Assembly: GCF_037042905.1 (NCBI RefSeq)
Contig: NC_087262.1
Coordinates: 24,218,501-24,282,500, forward strand
DNA from: Lytechinus pictus
Lineage: Eukaryota > Echinodermata > Echinoidea > Temnopleuroida > Toxopneustidae
Length of the DNA: 64,000 nucleotides
Reading direction: 5' to 3'
This document shows positions 47,538 to 58,296 of the stretch, one piece after another; the stretch's first letter is position 1; every line of letters starts with the position of its first letter. The notes under the pieces were generated by a model. That model had not been told where the DNA came from and did not search any database. It saw nothing but the letters and a program-made list of their open reading frames with translations. A program made the position numbers and the translations under genes.

Positions 47538-48059
47538 TTTTAGAATAGGCCTATTCTACATTATCTCCTAAGGAGATTGTCCCCCCCCCCCATTCCTGTT
47601 GGTGGTATTTTGAAAAGTACAGTCAGTTTCCTCATAACTCTCCTCCTCAGTCCCCCATAGTAGCATACTAAGAACTAAGGGATCTTGAACAGATCAATAA
47701 CGTAGCCAAGTGGACATGATCTAACTCTTGATGGCGCTATGCAGAAATTTATCCAGAGAATAAAAAGAATGTAACGAAGATAAAAAGTGATTTTCTATTC
47801 TTATCTGATTGTAATTGCATGTTATGCTAATCGTGAATAAAATTCATATTGAATTGCAGTTCTGTATCATATTGTTGTTTTTTTTTTTTTACTTTCTACA
47901 CACATTGATTTTCTAATTTCATTTTGATGGGAAATAATTTTCGTTTCATAAGAGCTACACATCTTCTCATATTTATTCCAAATTTTTGAGCTATTAGATG
48001 GCCATTCACATCAGAATTCCATATTTCACTTTGTATAACTCCATATATCAAGTATATTT

Positions 48060-48185
48060 TTCTTTTCTCTTTCTCTCTTGTTGCCATCCCCTGATCTCTC
48101 TGCCCCCCTCTCTCTCTCTCTGTCTTTCCATCTCTCTCGCTCTCTGTCTTATGTCTTTCCCTCTCTCTTTCTCTCTGCCACTTGT
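48060..48185 (+). repeat. CT-rich microsatellite
   Basis: TCTCTCTCTCTCTG and TTTCTCTTTCTC runs; simple sequence. Confidence 0.7.
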
Positions 48186-48189
48186 CATT

Positions 48190-49839
48190 TTGTTATCCTT
48201 GTCCTAATTATTCACTTAATCACACAAATTAATCCCAAATGACCCAATTTTTATACAATTTCATGAAATATATTAAGTGAAAATGTATTTATTAATACTT
48301 GTAACTTAACCACATGTATGTTACTATATGTTATATTTACAACCTGTGAACTATAATGGTATTTGAACACATAGATGGAGTACACTATAGTTATTTTTAA
48401 ATATAATAATACATGATATTCATGCAGAAGGGAATGAATAGCTACATAACTCATGAAACTGAATACTGATGAAATTTAAAAAGGTCAATTTATAAATATT
48501 TGATTACTGATTAATTTTTTATTTACCAAAATAATTGAAGAATCGGTTAATAAAATACTGAATCAATACATTACAAATTGACAGGGAGTCATATTACACA
48601 CAACCTTACAAATGAATGGGATATCAGTGAAACAAGTTTTTCCTAGACGTTTCACCTGTGATTGCTTTCCAACTAATTCTCAACATGTTGTGACAAAAAT
48701 CAATAGAAAGCTTCTTTGGAACATATCGGATGTTAATTCATAAATTACAATTCACCATGATTTTGAATAAAATGTGGCTTTCCATATTCAATTTGAAAAC
48801 AGAAACTGTCTGGTTGTACACATATTCCATATAGCTCATTGTAAATACCATACATGTACATACTGGAATGACTGACTGAAATATATGGAAAGCCAAATGT
48901 GATTCTCAATCATTTTAATCATACAAAAGTTGAGCTATATAGAGATCAAGATTCACACTATCATCCAGATCTTTGTTTTACTGCATAGTACATATATTGT
49001 ATCTTCCCACCATATGATTGAGATTATTCAACATCAAATATCCTCCTTTAGACTGAGATCTTTGATAAAGTGAGAGGCATGAAGATATTCTTTTTGGATC
49101 TTTCCTCAAACTTCATTTTCCAGACGTTCATGAAGTCTTGCTTAAATTTAGAAGCAGCATTATGGCTTTAAAAGTTCTATACAAATGATTACACAGTTCC
49201 ATGATGTGAGTGGGATTAAGTAATAAATAGAACATGTGTTTCAAGCTCTTCTGCAAGAGATTTCACAGCTATATCATGATCAACTTTGCCATGATCAATA
49301 ATTTATTCAAACTTGTGACAGGTGAAATTAATTTCAAAGTTGAGATAAATAACCTACACAAATTTCTGTTAAATTCACCAATAATAGATGGTTCCAATAT
49401 TCATCTCTAAAAACATAATATACATTCTCCTAGAAATCATGAAATAAAGCTCAGGTGAGCATAGTTAGCCAGACGAGAGTTGGTTTTTAAAAACACCCCT
49501 CCTTTTGTGATAAGAAAAGATGCATGACACCGACCAAATTTCATCCGAGGTGTTCAAAGCATCCAAGATGGCACTTCACATATTGTAATGTACATCTAAC
49601 ACATTATTTAGGAAAAAACATACAAACACCACACTCTTTTCTATCAAGAACCAAACACAACTGAAATGATCTCTAGTTTGAGATTGAAATTTTCAAGTTT
49701 ACAATTTACAAATAAGCAAAAACGTATTGTCATCTTTGACAATAGGCTAATGTACAGCACAAGAAAATATGATCATATTAAGGTTTCAAAGTTTCAAATT
49801 AAAAAGCATCATCTATATAACATCATTCAAAGTAGACCA
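48190..49839. other. AT-rich intergenic DNA
   Basis: No exon, RNA gene or repeat with defined ends was recognised in this 1.6 kb. Confidence 0.5.
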
Positions 49840-49967
49840 GGGCCCTGTTTCATAAAGCACAATTGCTATAACAAATTTACTATCAGCCAATCAGATTGAG
49901 GGATTTGAGAAGCTTTTAACTGTAATTGCAAATTTGTTATTATAACAGGTTTTATGAAACAAGGCCC
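49840..49967. mobile_element. MITE 1 of a three-unit array
   Basis: GGGCCCTGTTTCATAAAGC at the left and GGTTTTATGAAACAAGGCCC at the right are inverted copies. The centre includes ATCAGCCAATCAGATTG. The same element type occurs at 56785-56887 in the FADD gene. Confidence 0.85.
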
Positions 49968-50152
49968 AGATCCGACTTTGATCTCTGATGTCTGGAAGCT
50001 CTCTTTCCCAATGCTAACATAGAGGGCCTGACTGTCAATCCCTAACCCAATGCCAATCCTCTCATCTCTATGAGGGGATCGGCATTGAGAGTCAAGCCCT
50101 TATGTTAGCATCGGGAAAGAGAACTTCCAGACATCAATGTCCAATCTGGGGC
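49963..50152. mobile_element. MITE 2 of a three-unit array
   Basis: The left arm GATGTCTGGAAGCTCTCTTT, CCCAATGCTAACATAGAGGG pairs with the right arm CCCTTATGTTAGCATCGGGA, AAGAGAACTTCCAGACATC. Outer extensions (GGCCCAGATCCGAC and TCCAATCTGGGGCC) also pair. It abuts both neighbours and shares their GGCCC boundary. Confidence 0.8.
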
Positions 50153-50420
50153 CCATCTTACAAAGAGTTATGATTGATCCAATCAATCACAACTATGGAA
50201 AGCCAGCAACGTCAACATCTAAAATACATGTTTGTTCAAAATATTTTCTAGTTATGAGGTATATTCATACATTAACTGTTTTCTTGACAATTCAGTATGC
50301 TTCTCTTTGATTTCAAAGGACATTATGCAAATTTCCTAAAGAAAAAAATTATGACACTGATGGATTTCCATAGAGTTACGATCGATTGGATTAATCGTAA
50401 CTCTTTGTAAGACGGGCCCC
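50148..50420. mobile_element. MITE 3 of a three-unit array
   Basis: Left end GGGGCCCATCTTACAAAGAG, then TTATGATTGATCCAATCAAT. Right end reversed GGGGCCCGTCTTACAAAGAG, then TTACGATTAATCCAATCGAT. Arms are about 50 bp and the centre ~165 bp of AT-rich DNA. Confidence 0.85.
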
Positions 50421-50959
50421 TGGACTACATTAAAAGTTTATTTGACCATGATGTTGTCTACTTAACAATATAGATATTTCTAGTTCAATCGATATGTCAC
50501 ACACAAGTATACAGTCCACAGGTGCTACTTGAGGCTCCAGCCCTGTTGAAATTGTTTGTAATAGACTCTGTTTCATACCTCATTAATACACAAATAATGA
50601 ATTATTTCAAAATAATTTGACATTCTTATAAAAAATATCAATACTATTTAGATATTGTTTTCAGAGACTCGACAATATTCATCCTGCAAACTTTGACCAC
50701 ATGACATATAACAAGATTTAAAATAGAATAATATAGTGCAAACATGCAAAAGGTTCACACATTTTGACATCACACTTTTCGAGTGTGATTGGGATGTCAC
50801 AATAGCAAGTTTTCGCTGAGCGATGTACGGGGCTTTCATCGATGCGGGCATATGGCAAGCGTGTTAACATTTATTCCCATTTCTTGATTTTGAGAATTGA
50901 ATTATTGATATCAAGATTACATTCCTGATATATAACCATATAAAATTAAACTCTCTGAT

Positions 50960-51357
50960 GGGCGATTCCATGCTAGAAAAATCAGCCATTTTCACAACAT
51001 TTTTCAACCTACTGTCCAAACAAACAAGGAACTTCAATGTATTTTGTGGTAATAATAAAGTACTACTGGGTAGTCATGTAAAAAAATGGCAACCAACAAA
51101 AATATGTTGTCTATGGGTGAATTAGAGCTGAAAATGTTGCGTGTCGTACGGGACATTTCTGAGTCCCGTACGACACACAAAATTTTCACCTCTAATTCAC
51201 CAATAATCAAACAATTTTTTGTTGATAATCAGTTTTTCACATGACTACCCAGTATAACTTTATCATTGACAAAACATAAATTGTTATTGTTCAAGAATCA
51301 GCTAAGAGACTAGATATTGTTGTTGAAAAGTCCCTTACGACACGTATGGAATCGCCC
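50960..51357. mobile_element. 398-bp palindromic element with central perfect hairpin
   Basis: Ends GGGCGATTCCATGC and GTATGGAATCGCCC are inverted; a possible 4-bp target duplication TGAT flanks it. Inner arms GGGTAGTCATGTAAAAAA and TTTTTCACATGACTACCC pair, as do GTGAATTAGAGCTGAAAATG and ATTTTCACCTCTAATTCAC. At the centre, GTGTCGTACGGGAC (51141-51154) and GTCCCGTACGACAC (51163-51176) are perfect complements with an 8-base loop. Confidence 0.8.
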
Positions 51358-53163
51358 TGATAATAATCATGGCTCCATAAGACAACCCCCTACAACATGG
51401 TCCCTTCTTGAATCTATGAAAAGAGAGAAGATCTATGATCTATGTAGGTACAAATTAACTTTACATATCCATACAAACATTATAGTACTGAATCAAACTA
51501 AGCTCTTCTTCACAACACATAATGGCTTATATTCATAAATAAAGATCTATCTCTTCCCCCCTGTCTAGTTTCAAGAGCAATTACAGATTGTTTCCCGATG
51601 ACTAATTAGCTGCAAGTGACGCTAAATGCGCCTTCCCGTAAGGACATGCCTGACATAAGTTATTGGACTATTTTAATAAAATAAATCAGGGCTTCCAAAT
51701 GAGAAGGTAGGTAATAAATAAATATATTAAAACAATTGATATATCATGTAATCTTATTTTTAATATATACAAATACTTCACTGTTATTTTTAAGCAATAA
51801 TAAAAATACATTATAGCTGGACTACTTTATAGTCAGCGGAGGAAATTATAAGTGATACGTTTTGTAAAGATTGTGACATATCAAAAAAACGGCGGCAAAA
51901 GAAACTAGTGTGTCTTTAATTAGACAAAACTAAAAATAAGGTTAATTAAATTATTTTGGTCGCTACAGAATCAAGGCCCATATGAATTACTTCTTATGCC
52001 TGTAATGATACAGATGGTTTCTTCCATTGTTTGAAACCATGATTGAAAAAAATGCAAAGTTCATACACTAATTACACCTAATTTTGGTAAGGAGTCCATG
52101 TACATGCTTTATTCTTAATCATACTTTCCTATTTATGGACTATTACCTATTTATTAAAAGTCACTATGCGCTCTACAATAAATGCAGCATAATTACCCTG
52201 GCTTTAGCCAAGCTACTCTTACGCTCTTAAGCATTTCAAAGGAATAAATTCCAGGTACCCATTTACCTCACCTGGGTAGAGTGCAGCACAATGTTGATAA
52301 ATTTCTTGCTATTGTACCAGAGCGCCAAGTTCAATGCTATGGTTTGAGTCCAGAGTTTTCATGTAATTTTAAATAAAAAGTGGACACACTAGTTTAAACT
52401 TATGGGTTCATGATGCATTAAGTATAGCAACAAGCAAAAATTAAGCACCATGTGACAAAAGAATGCTCTCTTTATAGGACCCTTTGTAATATAATAAAAA
52501 AATTATGCATAAAACTAAGAGTAATCAATACATGAAGTCTCCATAAGCCACTGTTAAATAAAAATTCCTTTGTTAAATTGGGGCATGAATTGTGGCCACT
52601 GATTCAGGCCCCTGAAAAATAAAACTTCAGAGCACAATTCAGCAGGTGCCTAGAGCAAGTTCTAATCTCATTCCATCTTTTCCCTCTTATAATGCTCCCT
52701 CTTCTGGGTGGATGTAACAATGGACCATAGAGAAACTAGATCCCCCATGGAGAGAAGGGAAAATTTAAAAGATTGAATACTTTATCCTTAAATAACATAA
52801 TTTCAGAAAAGATCAATGAGAAAATAATCATATATGAAACTGGTCAGTGATTTCATATCATTATGTTCACGGTTTAATCATATCTTTAAAAATATTTCAG
52901 AAAATATTTTTTTTTTTTCTTCAAAGTCTGAGCATCTTAAAGAGGCCCTTAACCCTCCCCCCCCAAAAAAAAATGCCAGCTACATGTTCTTTCTAAATAG
53001 CCTAGTAGATATTGTTTTCTGTACCTTGAAGAAATAACCTGGATGCTGCAACGTCTGCACAGTTTTTCAAGAATTCTTTCCCTACCTGAAGGCTCTGTCA
53101 CATCGTTCCGTGCAAACCAGGGGGGTTGGGTTGAGTTGCAGGCAATCACCCGCAATGAAGTTT
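51358..53163. other. AT-rich intergenic DNA with one SINE
   Basis: Apart from the minus-strand SINE at 52190-52354 nothing recognisable was found; a C8A9 tract lies at 52959-52975. Confidence 0.5.
52190..52354 (-). mobile_element. tRNA-derived SINE, minus-strand copy
   Basis: On the minus strand: AGCAAGAAATTTATCAACAT, then CCAGGTGAGGTAAATGGGTA and a GGCTAAAGCCAGGGTAAT tail segment, the same order as the SINE at 37989-38180. It retains the ACAT-TGTGCTGCACTC piece missing from that copy. Confidence 0.65.
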
Positions 53164-53631
53164 TAAAGGGATGGTCTGGGCTGCAAATATTTATAGCTAA
53201 ATAGCTAAACATTCCCACTTTCCTTTTTCTTATGTTATTACATGAAATCATAATTGTTTCATTTTTTCATACATGTGTAAATGATGTGTCTCCATTATGA
53301 TGAAATAAGTTGCACTTGCAGCAATAAATAAATAATGCACTTAATCAGTTGTCAATCCAATCGTTTAAAATCTTGGTAGAAAAATTTTGAATAAACCTAA
53401 TTTCATATAATAAAATACAAAAGAACAAGTGGGGATATGACATCATCAGCCCACCTAATGAACATTCATAAAGACATGCCTAAAACTGTTTCACCGGAAT
53501 AATGCAAATCTTTAAAATTCAATAACTTTGTTATTTGTAATCCGATTTTGATTAAATTTTCAGCATTTTCCTCTGTGAATTTTACTCTATTTATTGACAT
53601 ATAAATATTTCCAGCCTGGACCATCCCTTTA
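53164..53631. mobile_element. TTAA-flanked TIR element
   Basis: Left end TTAAAGGGATGGTCTGGGCT and right end reversed TTAAAGGGATGGTCCAGGCT are inverted, each bounded by TTAA (53163-53166 and 53629-53632). TTAA is the target of piggyBac and Kolobok superfamilies. It is 468 bp with no coding frame and is therefore non-autonomous. Confidence 0.75.
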
Positions 53632-53934
53632 AGCATGTTCAAAACTTTTCCGCAGGCAAATCAGACTTGCATGCGCTTCTGCGGACAACATGCAAGATAC
53701 TAGAGAGATACTGTTAATGCAGGCGACTTGCGGGTAGCAAAAATAGTCATCCACAAGTCACATGCAAGGCTTGCATGGAACAATATGGCAGGGCCTTAAA
53801 CTCCTTGAGTACCATTGTACCATAAGGCAACATGTCAAATCCTGCAGCCTTTTTCTGCAGGAATAAAAAAAATGTTGGCACAATGTCTTTTAATTGCGGC
53901 TTTCCTGCATTCCTCATTCTCTTGTCTAAAGCCC

Positions 53935-55109
53935 CTTTCACAATTGACGTACGACCACTTGAGACCTTTTGGTCGTGCGACAGGCTGCAACAGGCATCAA
54001 TCGCCAGTCATCTCATAATATCGCACAGAGGCTTTCACAGTTGCAACAGCTGTCGTACAACAAAAACAAACAGTAAAACCCGTTGCACGAGTAAGTCACT
54101 TATGATCCTATTGTGCTCGTGCGATCACATGCGATTGTTGCACGAAAGATTGCGAGGGGAACGGTCGCACACAACGGTAGTGCAATGTTGTAAGCCGTTG
54201 CGATCGGTCTTGCAACAGTCTTATGGCCCATCATATTATCGCACCCAGTCGCAAGACAGGTCTCTGTACATGTAGGTCGCTAGCACATGTGCAAGTGTTG
54301 TACGACCTCCAGTCGAGTAAATGCGACTACTTAGTTGTGCCACCTCTCGCACCAAGTCGTGCAACGTTGAACAACACTCCCACCATGATCGCCCGACCGA
54401 TGGTACGACCCCGGATACGAGCTGATGCGAGTGAATCGGTCGTATTTGATCGCGTTCGGATTTTGAACATGTTCAAAGTTCAGATGTGACCAGTCACGAC
54501 CACCTCGAGTTCGTGCGACCGTCTACAACGACTGCGAGTGCTCGCAAGTCACCAAGAGATCGATCGTGCAACAGCAGGAAAAAACTGTTGCAGGCGGTCG
54601 TAAACTGGTCGGATGTTAATTGTGAAAGGGGCTGTACGGTCGCATACATGCGAATGCAATGGTAGTGGAATGTTGTAAGCCGTAATTTCGATCGGTCTTG
54701 CAACAGTCTTATATTATCGCAACCAGTCGCAAGACTGGTCTCTGTAGGTATCTAGCGCACGTGTAAGTGTTGTACGACCTCCAGTCGACTAAATGCGACT
54801 ATACGTAGTTGTGTCACCTCTCGCACCAAGTCGTACAACGTTGAACAACACTCACACGATGATCGCCCGACCGATGGTACGACCTGATGCGAGTAAATCA
54901 ATCGTATTTGATCGCGTTTGGATTTTGAACATGTTCAAATTCAGATGCGACCAGTCACGACCACCTCCGACCACCTCAAATTCGTGCGTTCGTCTACAAC
55001 CACTGCGAGTGCTCGCAAGACACCAAGAGATCGATCGTGCAACAACAAGAAAAAACTGTTGCAGGCGGTCGTAAACAGGTCGTACGTCAATTGTGAAAGG
55101 GGCTTTAGA
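53935..55109. mobile_element. TIR transposon with 475-bp internal tandem duplication
   Basis: Perfect ~32-bp terminal inverted repeats: TCTAAAGCCCCTTTCACAAT plus TGACGTACGACC at the left; GGTCGTACGTCA plus ATTGTGAAAGGGGCTTTAGA at the right. Two tandem copies of one unit occur: 54161-54635 and 54636-55109, both starting ACGGTCGCA and both ending at a GTGAAAGGGGCT terminus, so the first copy carries an internal right end. The inside is dense in GTCG/CGAC words, far more CpG-rich than its surroundings. No transposase. It lies about 560 bp beyond the FADD stop. Confidence 0.85.
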
Positions 55110-55525
55110 TAAAATCTGAGGACTGCTAATGAAAAGCTGCTTGCAGGATTCCTGGGGAAAGACGTGGCTCTGACTGACGATAAGGGGCCTAGAAGGACAA
55201 CACTCTTGGGAGGACAACTCCACTACAAAAATTCCTACATGAAAAATCCCTGAAAGCATACGCTGTCTCCGCCAGAGTAAAGTTATCCTAGGGGCAAGTC
55301 TTCCATGAGGACACCTTACCTATACGTAAATGATAACTACTAACCCTCTCCCCATTAAAACAGCTGCCTGTCACTACAAAGGAAGCTGTCCTCAAGAAAG
55401 AGATGGTCTGGAGCCCAAATTCTTCATCACTGCTTTGTCTCAACAATGAACTGCCTAACCATTGCATTATACCTTTCAACAATGACTTCATGGCATAACA
55501 AATATCCGGACACTGTCTTTAAACC

Positions 55526-55630
55526 TTGATGAACTGGTTGACAATGCCTTCAAACTTTGATGAACAATTTGACAATGCCTTCACACCTTGACGAACTGTT
55601 TGACAATGCCTTCAAACCTTAATGAACATC
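55526..55630 (-). repeat. 31-bp minisatellite in the FADD 3' UTR
   Basis: Units containing TTGATGAACTG and TTGACAATGCCTTCAAAC on the + strand start at 55526, 55557, 55588 and 55619, exactly 31 bp apart. The array begins 40 bp past the FADD stop codon in the direction of transcription, so it should be transcribed in the 3' UTR unless polyadenylation is very early. Confidence 0.8.
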
Positions 55631-55669
55631 CTTACCATGTTTCAAATCTTGACTATTTTGATGATTCCT

Positions 55670-55935
55670 TCAAGGATTTATATACCCTTCCACAATGTCA
55701 GCAATGTAGTTCATCTTGCATTTCCTGAGGGTAGCAATGAGTGCCTGCCTTGTAGCTTCTCTCCTGTGTTTGTTCTTCCACATCCATAGAGCCTGTCTGG
55801 ACTGTTCCCTCAGATTCCTGCTGTGGTTCTCAGTGATGCATTCAATATCAACTTCAGTTAGACCCAGACGCCTTGCCAGCTGTCGCCAGTCACGGCCAAT
55901 GTTCTCAACGATGACGTCAAATTCAGTACTAAGAT
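55670..55935 (-). CDS. FADD: FADD coding exon 3: death domain and stop
   Basis: 87 residues after the split aspartate, ending EGYINP then TGA (55672-55670). Acceptor TTCTTGCAG. It contains GRDWRQLARRLGL, CITENHSRNLREQ and the W-M-W-K-N helix, all typical of FADD death domains. The protein ends soon after the last helix and lacks the extended serine-rich C-terminal tail seen in mammalian FADD, which carries a regulatory phosphorylation site. Confidence 0.95.
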
Positions 55936-58282
55936 CTGCAAGAAGAGGACCGGTAAGGAGAAAAGGGTCAAGTAACTTGAGGAGAAGAGGTCCAGTAACT
56001 TAAATATTTGGTGGTAAATATGGAATAGAAAAGGATAATGTTGAGGATGACCTTGGGGCCATTATTTGCCAGCTTTGTATTTATGCTTTGGGGCCGAGTC
56101 ACAAGTACAAGGAGTATTGGAGATAGTTTTTGCTGGTGTCTGTGGCATTCCAAACCCCCAGCTTCAACTCCATCCCTGATATTAGACGATCCAAGGTAGA
56201 ATGATAGTTAAATATAATTTAACTTTGTTGGGTTTCATCAAAATATCCTTGTACCGAGCTTACGCTCAATGCATATTCCTATGAATACATGTATGCTCAG
56301 GCTTTACTTGTGCTAGAGTGTTTATCAGTCTGTATCCTGTACATGCTTAGCAAGTCTTTGAGAAGTGATTAACTTCTATTTGAAATGCTCAAACAAGTGA
56401 AAAAGAGTTTGCACACAGTCTCTTCCAAAAGGAGCTTCACTTTTGATAAAAACGAGGCTATCATTAACAGAACATTGTTTACTAACATCTAGGACCAGTC
56501 ATTGAACAAGTGTTCATTTATCTTTACAGTTAACTATAAAAAGAAAGCACCAGTTAATACAATTTTCCGAAGATGCATGACATTCTTCGTATTTTAACTT
56601 ATTGAATTAGACTTAAATAATCTGTTATCTTACTTAACGTAAAAAGTAGCTTATTTTAAAATACAATTCTGCAAATACAACCCCAATTTTTTTTAAAACA
56701 ATACAATATCATCAGAGAACATTACTTGACAACTTTGATGTGATGACAATGAACATAATCATCATGAAGGTTATAAATAAGTCAGGGTCCCATATCATGA
56801 AAACAAATGGACAATATCTTTACTGTCAGCCAATCAGATGTAACTGATATTGCAAATTTCAATAATACATTTTATGAAACGGGCCCCAGAACTATTTTTT
56901 CTACTAACCTTCTCCCATTGCAGCTGGTTGATTCTGTGAGTTGAAAGCTAGGGAAGAGAAATTAACAGTAAAAAAAATAAAATAATAATACACATTTCAC
57001 CAGGCAGAAGTCAACACAAACTACATGTAACTACAAAAAAAAATTTTTTTAGTCTAAACATCAATGATCACCCAATGTCCCCTTTTTTTTGCAATGAGTG
57101 GATTGTATCTACTGGGTCTACTAGCAGATTGTCCAATTCTCAGATCGTCTAACAATATCATTACTAAGCCCACACAGTCTACTATCAATTTAGTATCATT
57201 ATCATTTAGTCCTACCATCACTTGGTCAAAGTGACTAACCATTATTTAGTCGAAACTCAAATGCCCAGATGGTCTGATTTCAACTTACTCTGCACTTTGT
57301 CAAATGAAAATTTGATTCATTACCAGTTATTTAGCAAAGACTACATGTAAGTGGTACTAGACGAAATGGATAAAAAAGTGAAAATTAAACATGCAAAAAA
57401 TGGGCTGAATGTCAAATGTTCATAAGGCAAACAAGCTGTACACGAAATAGGATAAGACCATATGAAAAGTAAACAGAGTGATTGCAACTCAGTGACAGTT
57501 TACATGTACCTAATGAATCTTTGCATCTTTCCCCCTCTATTTTTTGATGGATTTTAAAATTTCTTTCTTTGAAATTCTTTGTATTACAGTTTACATTGGA
57601 TCGTATGGGAATTTCAGGGGATCTTTCAGGCTTTTAGGGCATGTTGGGGGTGAAGCACCTGTGTATTTCTTCCCTGAACTAGACATCAGGGTTAAGCACC
57701 TACATGATCCCTACTGGAACCAAGCGACCCAATACAAAGTCTATTTGAATCACACAAATGAGTCTTTCGTGTCGGTGCAAAAATGCCCTTACAATACCGG
57801 CAGAAAAGTGCATCACGTAAGGGTATTTCTGCATCGATGCGGTGCACAAAAAGTTTTGCTAAGGGCGTTATTGCACAGACACGAGTTAATGGGCTTAAAA
57901 AAAGTTTACCTGCTGATTGGTATCCATTGTTCTGCTGAAATTGTGCGCTCATTGGTTGAGCTACTGGCCCTCCTACTTGCCCTTCCATTGACCTTGTAAT
58001 AAACTCTTGTTCATATTGCTTCAAGTCGCCTTCTAAGTCCTTCCTATTCACCAAAGACAAAAAATTCACCACCAAATCTACTTTTTCTTTTGTAAGAACA
58101 TCCAGCTGTTCAAGTTTGGTAATAAGGGCCAGACCATCGGAAATCTCATCAACATCTGTTTGGGTGAAGCCTGGAATGTCTTTGCAAAGAAATTTGAAGT
58201 CATGGATTTCTTCCGGAGAGAGAGATTTACCAATTTTGTAGGCTACCTGTTTGTAGCGGAGGTCCTGGACATCCACAGCCAT
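55670..58282 (-). CDS. FADD: FADD adaptor (death effector domain plus death domain)
   Basis: FADD is the cytosolic adaptor that couples death receptors, via its death domain, to DED-containing initiator caspases such as caspase-8. Coding exons on the minus strand are 58282-57910, 56947-56909 and 55935-55670. The junction phases (1, 1) fit perfectly and give 225 residues, close to the ~208 of vertebrate FADD. Residues 1-~92 form the DED: LSPEEIHDFKFLC matches the helix-2 region and NRKDL (79-83) carries the R-x-D-L motif typical of DEDs. A 45-residue glutamine/glycine-rich linker follows. Residues ~139-225 are the death domain: FDVIVENIGRDWRQLARRLG, then NLREQSRQALWMWKN and MNYIADIVE match FADD's own death domain closely. 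A splice acceptor 14 bp before the ATG (CTGTCACAG) implies an upstream 5' UTR exon. DED followed by DD in one short protein is unique to FADD. Confidence 0.96.
56785..56887. mobile_element. MITE in FADD intron 2
   Basis: GGGTCCCATATCATGAAAAC at the left and TTTTATGAAACGGGCCC at the right are inverted; the core CTGTCAGCCAATCAGATGT matches that of the 49840 copy (CTATCAGCCAATCAGATTG). It is a short member of that family, 21 bp from the micro-exon donor. Confidence 0.8.
56909..56947 (-). CDS. FADD: FADD coding exon 2: 39-nt linker micro-exon
   Basis: It encodes AFNSQNQPAAMGE plus split codons. Acceptor CTTCCCTAG, donor GTTAGT. Phase 1 at both ends, so skipping it would keep the frame and shorten the DED-DD linker by 13 residues. 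A MITE (56785-56887) starts 21 bp past the donor. Confidence 0.85.
57910..58282 (-). CDS. FADD: FADD coding exon 1: death effector domain
   Basis: This encodes residues 1-124. The DED has the helix-2 string FKFLC, the D-V-D-E-I segment and the RKDL motif. The tail QFQQNNGYQSA begins the linker. The donor is GTAAAC after CAATCAGCAG. ATG at 58282-58280 follows TTTAATC; no earlier in-frame ATG lies between it and the acceptor. Confidence 0.95.
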
Positions 58283-58296
58283 GATTAAACAGGAAC

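Larger units (their letters stand above)
46612..47860 (+). other. Probable 3' UTR of the 45286 gene
   Basis: No stop-to-polyA intron evident. AATAAA at 47836-47841 is followed after ~35 bp by a T-rich stretch (TTGTTGTTTTTTTTTTTT), a reasonable polyadenylation site. The UTR would then contain the transposon fragment at 47013-47405. An earlier AATAAA lies at about 47758. Confidence 0.35.

Noticed and set aside
57544..57999. 151-codon + strand frame
   Set aside because: It is a shadow of FADD exon 1 and its intron on the other strand.
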